From CSP1-5 sp964348275 (lineage in GTDB: Bacteria > Methylomirabilota > Methylomirabilia > Methylomirabilales > CSP1-5): a stretch of DNA of 64,000 bases. Location: positions 1 to 64,000 of the forward strand of contig CAYGBT010000004.1 of NCBI GenBank assembly GCA_964348275.1. The letters run 5' to 3'. Of the stretch, positions 7,058 through 15,212 are shown piece by piece. The notes beneath the pieces were generated by a model, which did not search any database, was not told the DNA's origin, and saw only the letters and a program-made list of their open reading frames with translations. The position numbers and the translations under genes are program-made. How positions within the stretch are numbered: position 1 is the stretch's first letter; every line of letters begins with the position of its first letter.

Positions 7058-7588
7058 CTAATATTGGATAAGCGAAAACATCGGACAATTTCCAAGCTTT
7101 TCTCGTCCCTTCAAGAAGGCCAACTCAACCAAGAACGTTACTTCCAAGATCTCTCCCCCTGCCCTCTTCACAAGGTCGATAGCAGTTGCAACGGTTCCTC
7201 CTGTCGCCAGGACGTCGTCCGCAATGAGGACACGTGCCCCAGGGTGAATGGCGTCTTCGTGGATCTCGAGTGCATCCGTCCCATACTCCAACTGATAAGC
7301 TGCCCGGTGTGTCTTAAACGGCAACTTCCCTGCTTTTCGGATCAGGACATGCCCTGCGCCTAGTTTGTAAGCCAAGGTAGAGGCAATGATGAATCCCCGG
7401 GCCTCGACCCCAACGACCAGTTCAACCCCCCGATCCCGATAGCGATCACCCAAAAGGTCGAGCGCTGCTCGGAAAGCCTGCCTGTCGGCAAGGAGAGGAG
7501 TGATGTCCTTAAAGACGACGCCAGGTTTAGGAAAATCGGGAACATCCCGAATTTTCGTTTTGAGATCGGTGATTGTTTGTTCCGGCAT
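7058..7588 (-). CDS. apt: Adenine phosphoribosyltransferase
   Basis: 176 aa; converts adenine plus PRPP to AMP in purine salvage in the cytoplasm. The N-terminus carries Ile-Arg-Asp-Val-Pro-Asp-Phe-Pro-Lys-Pro-Gly with Phe-Lys-Asp-Ile-Thr-Pro-Leu, diagnostic for Apt. The PRPP-binding loop is Ile-Ala-Asp-Asp-Val-Leu-Ala-Thr-Gly-Gly-Thr. The start at 7588 has GAGGAG 7 nt upstream; an in-frame upstream extension lacks this. Last gene of the surE-pcm-tRNA-acyP-apt block, 11 nt after acyP. Confidence 0.95.
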   Translation of the reverse strand: MPEQTITDLKTKIRDVPDFPKPGVVFKDITPLLADRQAFRAALDLLGDRYRDRGVELVVGVEARGFIIASTLAYKLGAGHVLIRKAGKLPFKTHRAAYQLEYGTDALEIHEDAIHPGARVLIADDVLATGGTVATAIDLVKRAGGEILEVTFLVELAFLKGREKLGNCPMFSLIQY

Positions 7589-7599
7589 GGTCTGACTCC

Positions 7600-7890
7600 T
7601 CATCCCCCAAATCGAATGGAGAATCCCGTGTGCCGTCCCGTGTAGGGTCCCCACGTCTCCTCCACCCTCTCCACGCGGGCCCCCGAAGGACCTTGCTTCA
7701 GTCGCCGAAGAAAGTTTCCCAACGCCTCCCGTTCCCCCTCGACCATAACCTCAACGCTGCCGTCGCGGCAATTCATGACGTAGCCGGAAAGTCCGATGTC
7801 TTCAGCGACACGTTCTGTGAAGAAACGGAAGCCGACACCCTGGACCCTGCCGATGACCCGTGCCTTGAGCGATGCTTTCTCCGGAATCAT
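7600..7890 (-). CDS. acyP: Acylphosphatase
   Basis: 96 aa, typical length. It hydrolyses acyl phosphates such as carbamoyl phosphate and 1,3-bisphosphoglycerate. The catalytic signature Gly-Arg-Val-Gln-Gly-Val-Gly-Phe-Arg is intact (substrate-binding Arg), as are Gly-Tyr-Val-Met-Asn-Cys-Arg-Asp-Gly-Ser-Val (catalytic Asn) and Val-Glu-Gly-Glu. It begins 70 nt after the tRNA-Pro(CGG) 3' end and is followed by apt. Confidence 0.95.
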   Translation of the reverse strand: MIPEKASLKARVIGRVQGVGFRFFTERVAEDIGLSGYVMNCRDGSVEVMVEGEREALGNFLRRLKQGPSGARVERVEETWGPYTGRHTGFSIRFGG

Positions 7891-7959
7891 TGTTCCCTGG
7901 TCTCGCCCTCGACCAAATCCACTCTGCCGCCCCTCTTTTCCTGCACGAAACCACGGTGT

Positions 7960-8036
7960 TGGTCGGGGCGGCCGGATTTGAACCGGCGACCCCTTGGTCC
8001 CGAACCAAGTGCGCTACCAGGCTGCGCCACGCCCCG
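7960..8036 (-). tRNA. tRNA-Pro(CGG)
   Basis: 77 nt including encoded CCA. Acceptor CGGGGCG pairs with CGCCCCG; the D-arm is GCGC-type. The anticodon loop TTCGGGA gives CGG; T-loop GTTCAAATC is canonical. Its 5' end lies 4 nt beyond the pcm stop codon, so it is probably processed from the surE-pcm transcript. Confidence 0.95.
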
Positions 8037-8040
8037 ACGC

Positions 8041-8793
8041 TCAATACTTCTCCTCCCCCTCTTCTTCCCATCCATGTTTGCCTATGAGCTTCACGAAGAC
8101 ACAACCAACCAACTCTTCCTGTTCGACCCTGTCTTCTCTCCTTATAACTCTCCGGAGCGTTTGGGCATACGAAGACCCAACAGGAATGACTAACCGTCCC
8201 CCGACCTGAAGCTGTTCCACAAGCGGTGTGGGAACCTCGGGGGCGCCCGCCGTCACTACAATCGCCTCGAAGGGGGCGGCGTCAAGCCATCCCAGGCTTC
8301 CATCTCCCACCTGGATGGAAACGTTGTCGTATCCCAGACCACCTAGGGTCCTTTGGGCACGTTCAGCGAGAACGGGAACTCGCTCTATTGAATAGACACA
8401 GGCGGAAAGCTCTGCCAGGACGGCGGCCTGGTAGCCTGATCCGGTCCCGATCTCAAGAACCCGCTCGCTCCCCCGGAGTAAAAGGGACGCAGTCATGATG
8501 GCGACCATGTAAGGTTGTGATATGGTTTGCCCCTCCCCGATCGGCAAGGGGCAGTCCTCGTACGCCCGCCAGCCCAAGGACGGGTCAACGAACAGGTGTC
8601 GAGGGACCTTGCGCATCGCCTCGAGGACGCGGACGTCGTGGATCCCTCGTCGTTCCAGCTGTTCCTTGACCATTCGTTCCCTCGCCACAACATGATTGCC
8701 GCCAGCTTCGCGCCACCCGTCCCCTCCCCCATTCGTGCGGCCTTGTTGGGCATCGAAGAATCCAGCACGCCACGGTATGAAGGATCTCGTCAC
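8041..8793 (-). CDS. pcm: Protein-L-isoaspartate O-methyltransferase
   Basis: 250 aa; methylates L-isoaspartyl residues with SAM to start repair of aged proteins. Family motifs: Met-Val-Lys-Glu-Gln-Leu near the start, Pro-Arg-His-Leu-Phe-Val, Gly-Glu-Gly-Gln-Thr-Ile-Ser-Gln-Pro-Tyr, and SAM-binding Leu-Glu-Ile-Gly-Thr-Gly-Ser-Gly-Tyr. GTG 8793 overlaps the surE stop by 4 nt; this adds about 35 N-terminal residues to the usual 210-220, so an internal start near the Met-Val-Lys-Glu motif is possible. surE-pcm coupling is widespread in proteobacteria. Confidence 0.93.
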   Translation of the reverse strand: MTRSFIPWRAGFFDAQQGRTNGGGDGWREAGGNHVVARERMVKEQLERRGIHDVRVLEAMRKVPRHLFVDPSLGWRAYEDCPLPIGEGQTISQPYMVAIMTASLLLRGSERVLEIGTGSGYQAAVLAELSACVYSIERVPVLAERAQRTLGGLGYDNVSIQVGDGSLGWLDAAPFEAIVVTAGAPEVPTPLVEQLQVGGRLVIPVGSSYAQTLRRVIRREDRVEQEELVGCVFVKLIGKHGWEEEGEEKY

Positions 8794-9542
8794 GCCAGGA
8801 GGGCCTCCCAGGACTTCAGGGTCTGGATCGCATCATGATTGGTCAAATCAAGATGCAACGGGGTGATCGAGATTTTCCCCTCCATCACAGCCTCGTAATC
8901 CGTCCCACCCAGGAGCTCCCAGGTGGGCTCTCCTCCTCCAATCCAGTAATAGGTCTTCCCGCGAGGATCTATTTTCTCCACGATGACCTCGTTGTAGGTT
9001 CGCTTTCCCTGCCTCGTAACCGCGACCCCCTTCACCTTCCCGGGGGGCACATTGACATTGAGGAGGGTGTCCAGCGGGAGGCCTCGCTCCAGAACAACCA
9101 GGGCGAGGCCAGATGCAAAGGCGGCCGCGCCGTTCAAGTCTCGCTGTCGGGACTCGACAGCCGATATGGCAAAGGCAGGAATACCTAAGAGGGTTCCTTC
9201 AACGGCGGCCGATACGGTCCCGGAATACGTGATGTCATCACCCAAATTTGCCCCCAGGTTGATTCCCGAAACCACGAGTTGCGGCTTCTCCTTCAGCATC
9301 CCCATGACCCCGAGTGTCACGCAATCGGTGGGCGTGCCATCCACCACGTACCAACCGGGCGCCACCTCGGTCGCTCGAAGGGGCTTGTGCAGGGTGAGCG
9401 AATGCCCAGCAGCACTCCGCTCCCGGTCGGGAGCGACCACATAAAGATCTCCAAGTTCTTTCAGGGCATCGGCTAACGTCTTGAGTCCAGGAGAGTGGAT
9501 GCCGTCATCGTTGGTCACCAGGATGGTCGGTCGCTTTACCAT
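8790..9542 (-). CDS. surE: 5'/3'-nucleotidase SurE
   Basis: 250 aa. SurE is a metal-dependent phosphatase on nucleoside 5'/3'-monophosphates and is linked to stationary-phase survival. The metal site Thr-Asn-Asp-Asp-Gly lies near residue 10 (Ile-Leu-Val-Thr-Asn-Asp-Asp-Gly-Ile), with Ser-Gly-Ile-Asn-Leu-Gly-Ala-Asn and Tyr-Ser-Gly-Thr-Val downstream, all diagnostic. It overlaps pcm by 4 nt and follows tRNA-Pro(GGG) by 71 nt. Confidence 0.96.
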   Translation of the reverse strand: MVKRPTILVTNDDGIHSPGLKTLADALKELGDLYVVAPDRERSAAGHSLTLHKPLRATEVAPGWYVVDGTPTDCVTLGVMGMLKEKPQLVVSGINLGANLGDDITYSGTVSAAVEGTLLGIPAFAISAVESRQRDLNGAAAFASGLALVVLERGLPLDTLLNVNVPPGKVKGVAVTRQGKRTYNEVIVEKIDPRGKTYYWIGGGEPTWELLGGTDYEAVMEGKISITPLHLDLTNHDAIQTLKSWEALLA

Positions 9543-9613
9543 GACCTCGCAAACACCGAAGAGGCCGAAATTCTTGAAGACACGCGGGTCTCCTTAAAAA
9601 AAAGTATGAGTAA

Positions 9614-9690
9614 TGGTCGGGGCGACCCGATTTGAACGGGCGACCACTGGCCCCCCATGCCAGTGCGCTACCAGGCTGCGCTACGCCCCG
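9614..9690 (-). tRNA. tRNA-Pro(GGG)
   Basis: 77 nt with encoded CCA. Anticodon stem CTGGC/GCCAG closes loop ATGGGGG, giving anticodon GGG. The T-arm CCCG-TTCAAATC-GGG is canonical. An A/T-rich run (T8 on minus) follows 15-20 nt later, before surE. A degenerate copy of its 5' half lies upstream at 9937-9975. Confidence 0.95.
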
Positions 9691-9888
9691 GCCCCATAAA
9701 ACTTACAGGCTTACGGGTTGTGAGTCAAGGCGAGAATCAGCTGCCCTGTCAAGGGCGCGCGGAGAAGAGGAGTGCTCTTCCCCGCTCTGCCTGATCAAGC
9801 GGGCCAGGCGATCCACCTGTTGCTCCACCCAGAAAACTCAGCCCAACGGTGAAGATGGGAAGTGGTCGGCCGACGAAGGAAAGAAAAA

Positions 9889-9975
9889 CCCTCGGTAAAT
9901 CGAACGCTTACCGAGGGCTTTTGCCCCAATACCCTATCCCCTATGCCAGCGTGCACCAGGCTGCGACACGCCCCG
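9889..9975 (-). pseudogene. tRNA-Pro 5'-half remnant plus terminator
   Basis: Minus strand from 9975: CGGGGCGT, CGCAGCCTGGT and CTGGCAT follow the intact tRNA-Pro(GGG) closely up to the anticodon region, then similarity stops. About 20 nt later a hairpin with arms CCCTCGGTAA and TTACCGAGGG (9889-9917) followed by T5 gives a strong terminator on the minus strand; a T-run also follows on plus. It starts 14 nt after the MerR stop, so it ends the HU/MerR transcript. Architecture matches 5255-5345. Confidence 0.6.
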
Positions 9976-9989
9976 ATCTCGACCGAAAA

Positions 9990-10391
9990 CTACGATCGAT
10001 CAAGAAGGATTCCGAGAGCCTCGAGCCCCTCCCGGATTCGCCGGACCTGCTGGAGGAGATCAAGTGGCTCCACCTCGTCTTGGAGCCTACGCTTTGCCCC
10101 AGCAATGGTGAACCGTTCATCGTACAAGAGCTGCTTGATTTTTAGGACGATTTCGATATCCCGCTTTCGGTAGAGTCGCTGGCCAGTACCACTTTTTTTG
10201 GGCTGGAGAAGGGGGAATTCCGATTCCCAATATCGCAAAATATACGGCTGGATTCCGGTGAGACGAGCCACCTCGCCAATGCGGAAATAGAGCTTATCCG
10301 GGATCGGCTCCCTCTTGAGCGATTCACGCAGCGTCCCTCGCCTTGCCTCCCGCCGTGATGTTGAAGCATCCCTTCGCGTCTGGTTGGCCAC
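9990..10391 (-). CDS. MerR-family transcriptional regulator
   Basis: 133 aa. A basic N-terminal tail of about 35 residues precedes a winged helix-turn-helix: Phe-Arg-Ile-Gly-Glu-Val-Ala-Arg-Leu-Thr-Gly-Ile-Gln-Pro-Tyr-Ile-Leu-Arg-Tyr-Trp, then Gly-Gln-Arg-Leu-Tyr-Arg-Lys-Arg-Asp-Ile in the wing. The coiled-coil part is short and has no metal-binding cysteines. This short MerR type commonly sits directly after an IHF/HU gene, as here (18 nt), and its ligand is unknown. Confidence 0.85.
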   Translation of the reverse strand: MANQTRRDASTSRREARRGTLRESLKREPIPDKLYFRIGEVARLTGIQPYILRYWESEFPLLQPKKSGTGQRLYRKRDIEIVLKIKQLLYDERFTIAGAKRRLQDEVEPLDLLQQVRRIREGLEALGILLDRS

Positions 10392-10409
10392 GCTTTCTAT
10401 CCTCCAGGA

Positions 10410-10688
10410 TTACCCTTGGGCGTTTACAACCTGCTGAAGGGCCTTCCCAGGTTTGAACTTGAGGACTTTGCGTGCAGCAATGACAATCTCCGATCCCGTC
10501 TGGGGATTCCGTCCCTTTCTGGCCCGCTTGGCCCGGACCTGAAACGAGCCGAATCCGACCAACTGAATCTTCTCCCCTTTGCTCATCGCGTCCTTTAAGG
10601 CTTCAAACGTCGCCTCTACCGCCTCCATTGCCTGTTTCTTGGTCAAACCTTTCTCCGCTACGAGCGCTGCCAGGTCTGCCTTGGTCAT
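10410..10688 (-). CDS. HU/IHF-family DNA-bending protein
   Basis: 92 aa from ATG 10688, which has AAGGAGGTG 6 nt upstream; a GTG 9 nt earlier overlaps that site and is less likely. Signature Gly-Phe-Gly-Ser-Phe-Gln-Val and the beta-arm Gly-Arg-Asn-Pro-Gln-Thr-Gly-Ser-Glu-Ile with the intercalating Pro are intact. The C-terminal Phe-Lys-Pro-Gly-Lys-Ala-Leu is HU-like, while the MerR gene downstream is the usual neighbour of ihfA, so I leave the symbol open. It acts as a homo- or heterodimer on the nucleoid. Confidence 0.9.
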   Translation of the reverse strand: MTKADLAALVAEKGLTKKQAMEAVEATFEALKDAMSKGEKIQLVGFGSFQVRAKRARKGRNPQTGSEIVIAARKVLKFKPGKALQQVVNAQG

Positions 10689-10766
10689 CTCCGTCACCTC
10701 CTTTACTCTCTGCGGAGAGGAGACATCCCACGCCTCCTCCTTCGGAGAGTCCTATACAGAAGATAT

Positions 10767-11759
10767 TCAGCGCTTTACGACGAGGGGTGCGAAGCCCTTC
10801 TTTTTGAGAACTTCAAGGGCCTTCCGTGCGTCACCACGGTTTGCATACGCGCCAACTCGGATCTGATGCACCGTCGTGTAGGAGACTTCGGACATGATCT
10901 TGGGGGTGTAATTCTTCTCTTGTAGACTGCGAGCCAAATCGATGGCCTCGTTCAGCCGAAAAGACGACCCCACCTCGAGACGGAACTTCCCTCCTTCGAT
11001 CTCGACCAGGTTCGACGGGACCCCGTCAACGTTCAATCTTCGTGCAGTCTGCTCTGCCTCCTCACGGTTAGTAAACTCACCAGCATACACTCGATGATGC
11101 TTGATGGGCGCAGTAATCTTGCGAATGACCGGACGATAGCCAAGCTTTTCCAGGCGCTTCTTGAGGGAGCGGACGTTTCCCTCCACGACCAGAGAAGCGA
11201 CTTGGAGCGCGTAGCGCTTCTCCACCTCTATCTCGGGTTTCGTCACTTTCGCCACTGTCTTCGGGATGGGTTTCTCCGGCTTCGTCTCGGCTGGAGGTGG
11301 CTCGGGGATTGCCCGAGGGGATTCAGCCGGTTTGGCCACCCTTAGCGGAAGCGCCACGGGTTCGCGTTTCGGTCGGGGAGGGACTGCCGTTGCCCTCGCC
11401 TTCTCTGGGGCAGGCGTCCTCGATGCGACTGGGGGGTCGACGGTCTTCGGTTTCATCGCAGGGGGCGTGCTTCGCATCAGAGGCACCGCGGGCTTCTTCA
11501 TTCGCTCGGGCTTCACCTGGGGAGCCTGAACTGAAGTTGGAGGCGGTTGAACTCGCTTTTCTCTGAGGGCGAGAGGAGGCGGTGGCGGCGCTGGGGCCTC
11601 GATAATATAGCTTTTATACAGGAAGAGAGCACCTGCCAGGACTATACCCAATATTCCAATGATTAATAACCGTTTAGCCTGTGGGCTCAAACTTCCAGTA
11701 GAGTCCCCGGTCGGCTCCGTGGGGTCAGGGGGCTCGACGAGAAAGTTATACTTTTTCAT
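10767..11759 (-). CDS. Membrane protein with C-terminal SPOR domains
   Basis: 330 aa from ATG 11759 (AAGGAG 5 nt upstream). A short cytoplasmic N-terminus is followed by one transmembrane helix near residues 28-48, then a Pro/Lys/Ala-rich linker of about 120 residues. The C-terminus has two SPOR-type repeats: Tyr-Ala-Leu-Gln-Val-Ala-Ser starting the first near residue 180, and His-Gln-Ile-Arg-Val-Gly-Ala-Tyr inside the second near 300. SPOR domains bind denuded peptidoglycan at the septum, so a role at the division site or cell wall is likely. It has its own strong promoter (11796-11824). Confidence 0.85.
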   Translation of the reverse strand: MKKYNFLVEPPDPTEPTGDSTGSLSPQAKRLLIIGILGIVLAGALFLYKSYIIEAPAPPPPPLALREKRVQPPPTSVQAPQVKPERMKKPAVPLMRSTPPAMKPKTVDPPVASRTPAPEKARATAVPPRPKREPVALPLRVAKPAESPRAIPEPPPAETKPEKPIPKTVAKVTKPEIEVEKRYALQVASLVVEGNVRSLKKRLEKLGYRPVIRKITAPIKHHRVYAGEFTNREEAEQTARRLNVDGVPSNLVEIEGGKFRLEVGSSFRLNEAIDLARSLQEKNYTPKIMSEVSYTTVHQIRVGAYANRGDARKALEVLKKKGFAPLVVKR

Positions 11760-11781
11760 AGACACTCCTTGAAGAAAGCTC

Positions 11782-11824
11782 ACGCAACGTTGCGTATCAT
11801 AGCGAGGAACGCCCCCTGTGTCAA
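11782..11824 (-). promoter_or_regulatory. SPOR-gene promoter with start-site palindrome
   Basis: Minus-strand TTGACA (11824-11819), exact 17-nt spacer, TATGAT (11801-11796). The perfect 14-bp palindrome ACGCAACGTTGCGT (11782-11795) overlaps the predicted transcription start, a typical operator position. No cognate regulator can be named. Confidence 0.8.
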
Positions 11825-11899
11825 ACTTTTTCTTTTGCGCGCTATTTCCACGGATCTTCCGGAAGGGGCCTAGACGAAAAAACTGGCCAATCGAGTGGT

Positions 11900-13216
11900 T
11901 TACCGAATTTTTCCTTTAAGGTAGTGGCTATAACTCTCCGTGATGACGGCACGGACTGTATCTCCAGGAGGGAGAGATTCTCGTGAGAAGTGGACGAGTT
12001 GGTTTCTCCGCGTTCGGCCACTCGCCGAGCTTCGCATTTTGGGATTCGGTCCCTCCTCGACCAACACCTCTTCGATCTTCCCTAAACGGCAGCGATTCTG
12101 CTCCAAGGCAATCTGGTCTTGGTATTGGAGGAGGACATTGATCCGCTCCGTCTTGACTTCTTCCGGGATCTGATCGAGAGAGGTGGCAGCTGGAGTGAGG
12201 GGCCTGGGTGAATACTTAAAGGCAAAGAGGCTATCGTACCTCACCTCCTCAAGGAGGCTGAGTGTTTCCTGAAAATCTTCTTCGGTCTCTCCAGGAAATC
12301 CGACGATCACATCAGTGCTGAGTGCAATGTCAGGTACCGCATCCCTGAGTGCCCAGACTTTCGTGAGGTATTCCTCGCGCGTATAGAGGCGGCGCATGCC
12401 CTTGAGCACCCGATTGGATCCGGCCTGAACCGGGAGATGCACATGTTCACAAACACTGTTCAAGCTTGCGACGGCCTCGATGAGATCTGGGGTAAGGTCT
12501 TGCGGATGCGAACTCGTGAAGCGGATCCGGATCTTCCCTTCCGTGAGGGCATCGATAACTCGGAGCAGGTCAGAAAAGCGTGTGCGCGGGTTCAAATTCT
12601 TGCCATAGGCGTTGACGGTTTGCCCAAGCAGGGTGATCTCTTTATATCCTTGTTTCATGAGTTCCTTGACCTCGGCCAGGACGTCGTCAAGGGGGCGGCT
12701 CCGCTCGGGTCCTCGTGTGTAGGGCACCACACAGAAGGTGCACAGATAATTGCAGCCCTCCATAATGCTGACCCAAGCCTTTACGGCACTCTCGCGGCGA
12801 GGTCGGGGGGACTGAACATAGAGAGGAAGGGGATCCTTAGGCCGGGGCAGAACGGGTGGAACAGCGTGGCCATTCAAGATCTCCGGAATGCGATAGATCA
12901 TAGCTCCGGGGCCTGCCACCAAATCAAGATAGGGAAAGCGATCCTTGAGTCGATCCCCCTCTCGTTGCGCTAGGCAGCCGCACAGGCCAATCTTGAGTCG
13001 AGGGTTTTTAACCTTGAGTTTATGAAAGGACCCGAGAAGGCTGTAGACCTTGTGCTCAGCCTTCTCTCGAATGCTACACGTATTAAGCAGAATGAGGTCT
13101 GCTTCCTCTACCGTCTCAGTGAGCTCAAAACCCTCTTGGGCCAACACGCCAGCGATCTTCTCTGAGTCAGCCTCGTTCGCTTGACAGCCGAAAGTGATCA
13201 GTTTTAACTTGGACAT
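11900..13216 (-). CDS. miaB: tRNA-2-methylthio-N6-dimethylallyladenosine synthase
   Basis: 438 aa radical-SAM methylthiotransferase that converts i6A37 to ms2i6A37 in tRNAs. The N-terminal UPF0004 domain provides cluster ligands Cys11, Cys47 and Cys81; the radical SAM cluster is Cys155-xxx-Cys159-xx-Cys162. A TRAM-like RNA-binding tail ends the protein. Thr-Phe-Gly-Cys-Gln-Ala-Asn-Glu replaces the more usual Gly-Cys-Gln-Met-Asn. All three N-terminal Cys are present, so it should be active. It lies between the SPOR gene and the ABC transporter genes. Confidence 0.93.
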   Translation of the reverse strand: MSKLKLITFGCQANEADSEKIAGVLAQEGFELTETVEEADLILLNTCSIREKAEHKVYSLLGSFHKLKVKNPRLKIGLCGCLAQREGDRLKDRFPYLDLVAGPGAMIYRIPEILNGHAVPPVLPRPKDPLPLYVQSPRPRRESAVKAWVSIMEGCNYLCTFCVVPYTRGPERSRPLDDVLAEVKELMKQGYKEITLLGQTVNAYGKNLNPRTRFSDLLRVIDALTEGKIRIRFTSSHPQDLTPDLIEAVASLNSVCEHVHLPVQAGSNRVLKGMRRLYTREEYLTKVWALRDAVPDIALSTDVIVGFPGETEEDFQETLSLLEEVRYDSLFAFKYSPRPLTPAATSLDQIPEEVKTERINVLLQYQDQIALEQNRCRLGKIEEVLVEEGPNPKMRSSASGRTRRNQLVHFSRESLPPGDTVRAVITESYSHYLKGKIR

Positions 13217-13259
13217 ATTTCCTTGTCCTTGCTCAGAGCTGTTTCGCGCTCTCTATACG

Positions 13260-14222
13260 TCAGTAGAGGTGGCAGTTTACCCAGTGACCGGAGGACACCT
13301 CTCGAAGGACTGGCTCTTCCTTGTCACACCGGTCCAAGCGCTGCGGGCATCGAGGGTGGAACCGGCAGCCGGACGGCATCTGAATTGGGCCGACTGGGTC
13401 TCCTTCAAGGACCATCCGATGCCTTTTCATTGGAGGCTCCGCCGCGGGGATTGCAGACAGGAGGGCCTGCGTATAGGGATGAAGGGGATTTTGATAGAGC
13501 TCATCGCTATTTGCCAGCTCCACGATCTGCCCGAGATACATCACCGCTACCCGGTCGCTGATATGCCTGACCACCCTGAGGTCATGCGCAATGAAAAGAT
13601 AGGTGAGACGCAGCTCCTGTTGAAGATCTTCGAAGAGGTTGATAACCTGGGCCTGGATCGAGACATCCAGGGCCGACACGGGCTCGTCTGCAATCAGTAA
13701 CTCCGGTTCGACCGCGAGCGCCCGGGCAATCCCGATCCGCTGCCGCTGCCCGCCGCTGAACTCATGGGGATAACGGCCCATGTGCTCCTGCCCGAGTCCC
13801 ACCATCTGTAGAAGCTGCGCCACCCGCTCTCTCCTCTCCTTCCCCTTCGCTAGGCGATGGATGGTGAGCCCCTCCCCCACGATCTCCTCCACGGGCATCC
13901 GAGGATCCAGCGAGGAATAGGGATCTTGGAAGACGATCTGCATCTTCCGCCGCAGTCGGCGCATCTCTTCCTTGTTCGCCCGGAAGACGGCTGTACTGTC
14001 AAAATGCACGTCTCCGGCGGTCGGCTCGAGAAGCCTGAGGATGAGGCGCGCGGTCGTGGATTTGCCACAACCCGACTCTCCCACCAACCCCACTGTCTCT
14101 CCCCGTCGGACCTCAAAAGTTACTCCATCCACGGCACGGACCTCGGCCCGCTCCCCGAGCCAGAGCCCCCTTTTGACGGGGAAGTATTTCTTGAGGCCTT
14201 TGACCGCGAGAAGTGGTTCCAT
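13260..14222 (-). CDS. oppF: Peptide ABC transporter ATP-binding protein (OppF/DppF-type)
   Basis: 320 aa. Walker A Gly-Glu-Ser-Gly-Cys-Gly-Lys-Ser-Thr near residue 52, ABC signature Phe-Ser-Gly-Gly-Gln-Arg-Gln-Arg, Walker B Leu-Leu-Ile-Ala-Asp-Glu-Pro, H-loop His-Asp-Leu. The C-terminal Cys-Arg-Phe-His-Pro-Arg-Cys-Pro ... Cys element is the oligopeptide-transporter extension that may bind an Fe-S cluster in this family. Last gene of an oppBCDF set; it powers import with the OppD paralogue. Substrate not predictable. Confidence 0.92.
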   Translation of the reverse strand: MEPLLAVKGLKKYFPVKRGLWLGERAEVRAVDGVTFEVRRGETVGLVGESGCGKSTTARLILRLLEPTAGDVHFDSTAVFRANKEEMRRLRRKMQIVFQDPYSSLDPRMPVEEIVGEGLTIHRLAKGKERRERVAQLLQMVGLGQEHMGRYPHEFSGGQRQRIGIARALAVEPELLIADEPVSALDVSIQAQVINLFEDLQQELRLTYLFIAHDLRVVRHISDRVAVMYLGQIVELANSDELYQNPLHPYTQALLSAIPAAEPPMKRHRMVLEGDPVGPIQMPSGCRFHPRCPQRLDRCDKEEPVLREVSSGHWVNCHLY

Positions 14223-14228
14223 CTCTCG

Positions 14229-15209
14229 TCAGTGCACTAAGATGCAGCGAGCCCAGTGTCCTGGTCGGATCTCTCGAAGTTCCGGCTCCGTGGGCCAACA
14301 GTCGCCCACCACCTTGGGGCACCGGGGAGCGAACTTGCATCCGGTTGGGAGTTCGAGAAGATTAGGGACGAGGCCAGGGATTGCCGTCAGGCGTCGCTGC
14401 CCCTTTCCTGCCTCTAACCTCGGGAGAGATTCCAATAGGCCCTGGGTGTAGGGATGGTGGGGATCGTCAAAGAGCTCTTTCGCAGAGGCCTCTTCTACAA
14501 CCCGGCCCGCATACATGACGACGACCCGGTCGACAGTTTCTGCGATCACCCCAAGGTCATGGGTGATCAGCATCACCGCCATCCCCATCTCCTCTTGGAG
14601 ACCGAGGAGCAGCTCGAGAATCTGCGCCTGAATGGTGACGTCGAGGGCCGTGGTCGGCTCGTCTGCGATCAAGAGCTTCGGACCCAAGGCAAGGGCCATA
14701 GCAATCATCACTCGCTGGCGCATTCCCCCCGAGAGCTGGTGGGGATACTCGCGCGCCCGCCGGCTCGGATCGGGGATTTTGACGCGTCTCAGCACCTCTA
14801 TGGCTCGATCCCATGCCTCCCGTTTGGGGACCTTTTGGTGATGTCGGATCCCCTCCGCCACCTGCTCCCCCACCGTGAAGACCGGATTGAGGGAAGTCAT
14901 GGGTTCCTGAAAGATCATGGAGATGGCTCTCCCGCGGATCTTTCGGATCTCCTCCTCTGGAAGACTTAGCAGATCTCGCCCCTCAAAAATAATCGCGCCA
15001 CCTACGATCCTCCCTGGAGGGTCCGGGACCAATCGGAGGATAGAGAGAGCGGTGACCGTCTTCCCGCAGCCCGACTCCCCCACAAGACCTAGGGTCTCAC
15101 CGGGCCGGATCTTCAGACTGACACCATCCACCGCCCGCACCACACCTTCCTGTGTGAAGAAATGGGTCTGAAGACCCTCTACCGCCAAAATTGTGCCGTT
15201 CCTCTCCAC
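14229..15209 (-). CDS. oppD: Peptide ABC transporter ATP-binding protein (OppD/DppD-type)
   Basis: 326 aa. Walker A Gly-Glu-Ser-Gly-Cys-Gly-Lys-Thr, signature Leu-Ser-Gly-Gly-Met-Arg-Gln-Arg (Met is typical for OppD), Walker B Leu-Leu-Ile-Ala-Asp-Glu-Pro-Thr, and the C-terminal Cys-Lys-Phe-Ala-Pro-Arg-Cys motif. It begins 3 nt after oppC and ends 6 nt before oppF, so tightly translated together. Confidence 0.93.
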   Translation of the reverse strand: MERNGTILAVEGLQTHFFTQEGVVRAVDGVSLKIRPGETLGLVGESGCGKTVTALSILRLVPDPPGRIVGGAIIFEGRDLLSLPEEEIRKIRGRAISMIFQEPMTSLNPVFTVGEQVAEGIRHHQKVPKREAWDRAIEVLRRVKIPDPSRRAREYPHQLSGGMRQRVMIAMALALGPKLLIADEPTTALDVTIQAQILELLLGLQEEMGMAVMLITHDLGVIAETVDRVVVMYAGRVVEEASAKELFDDPHHPYTQGLLESLPRLEAGKGQRRLTAIPGLVPNLLELPTGCKFAPRCPKVVGDCWPTEPELREIRPGHWARCILVH

Positions 15210-15212
15210 CCC

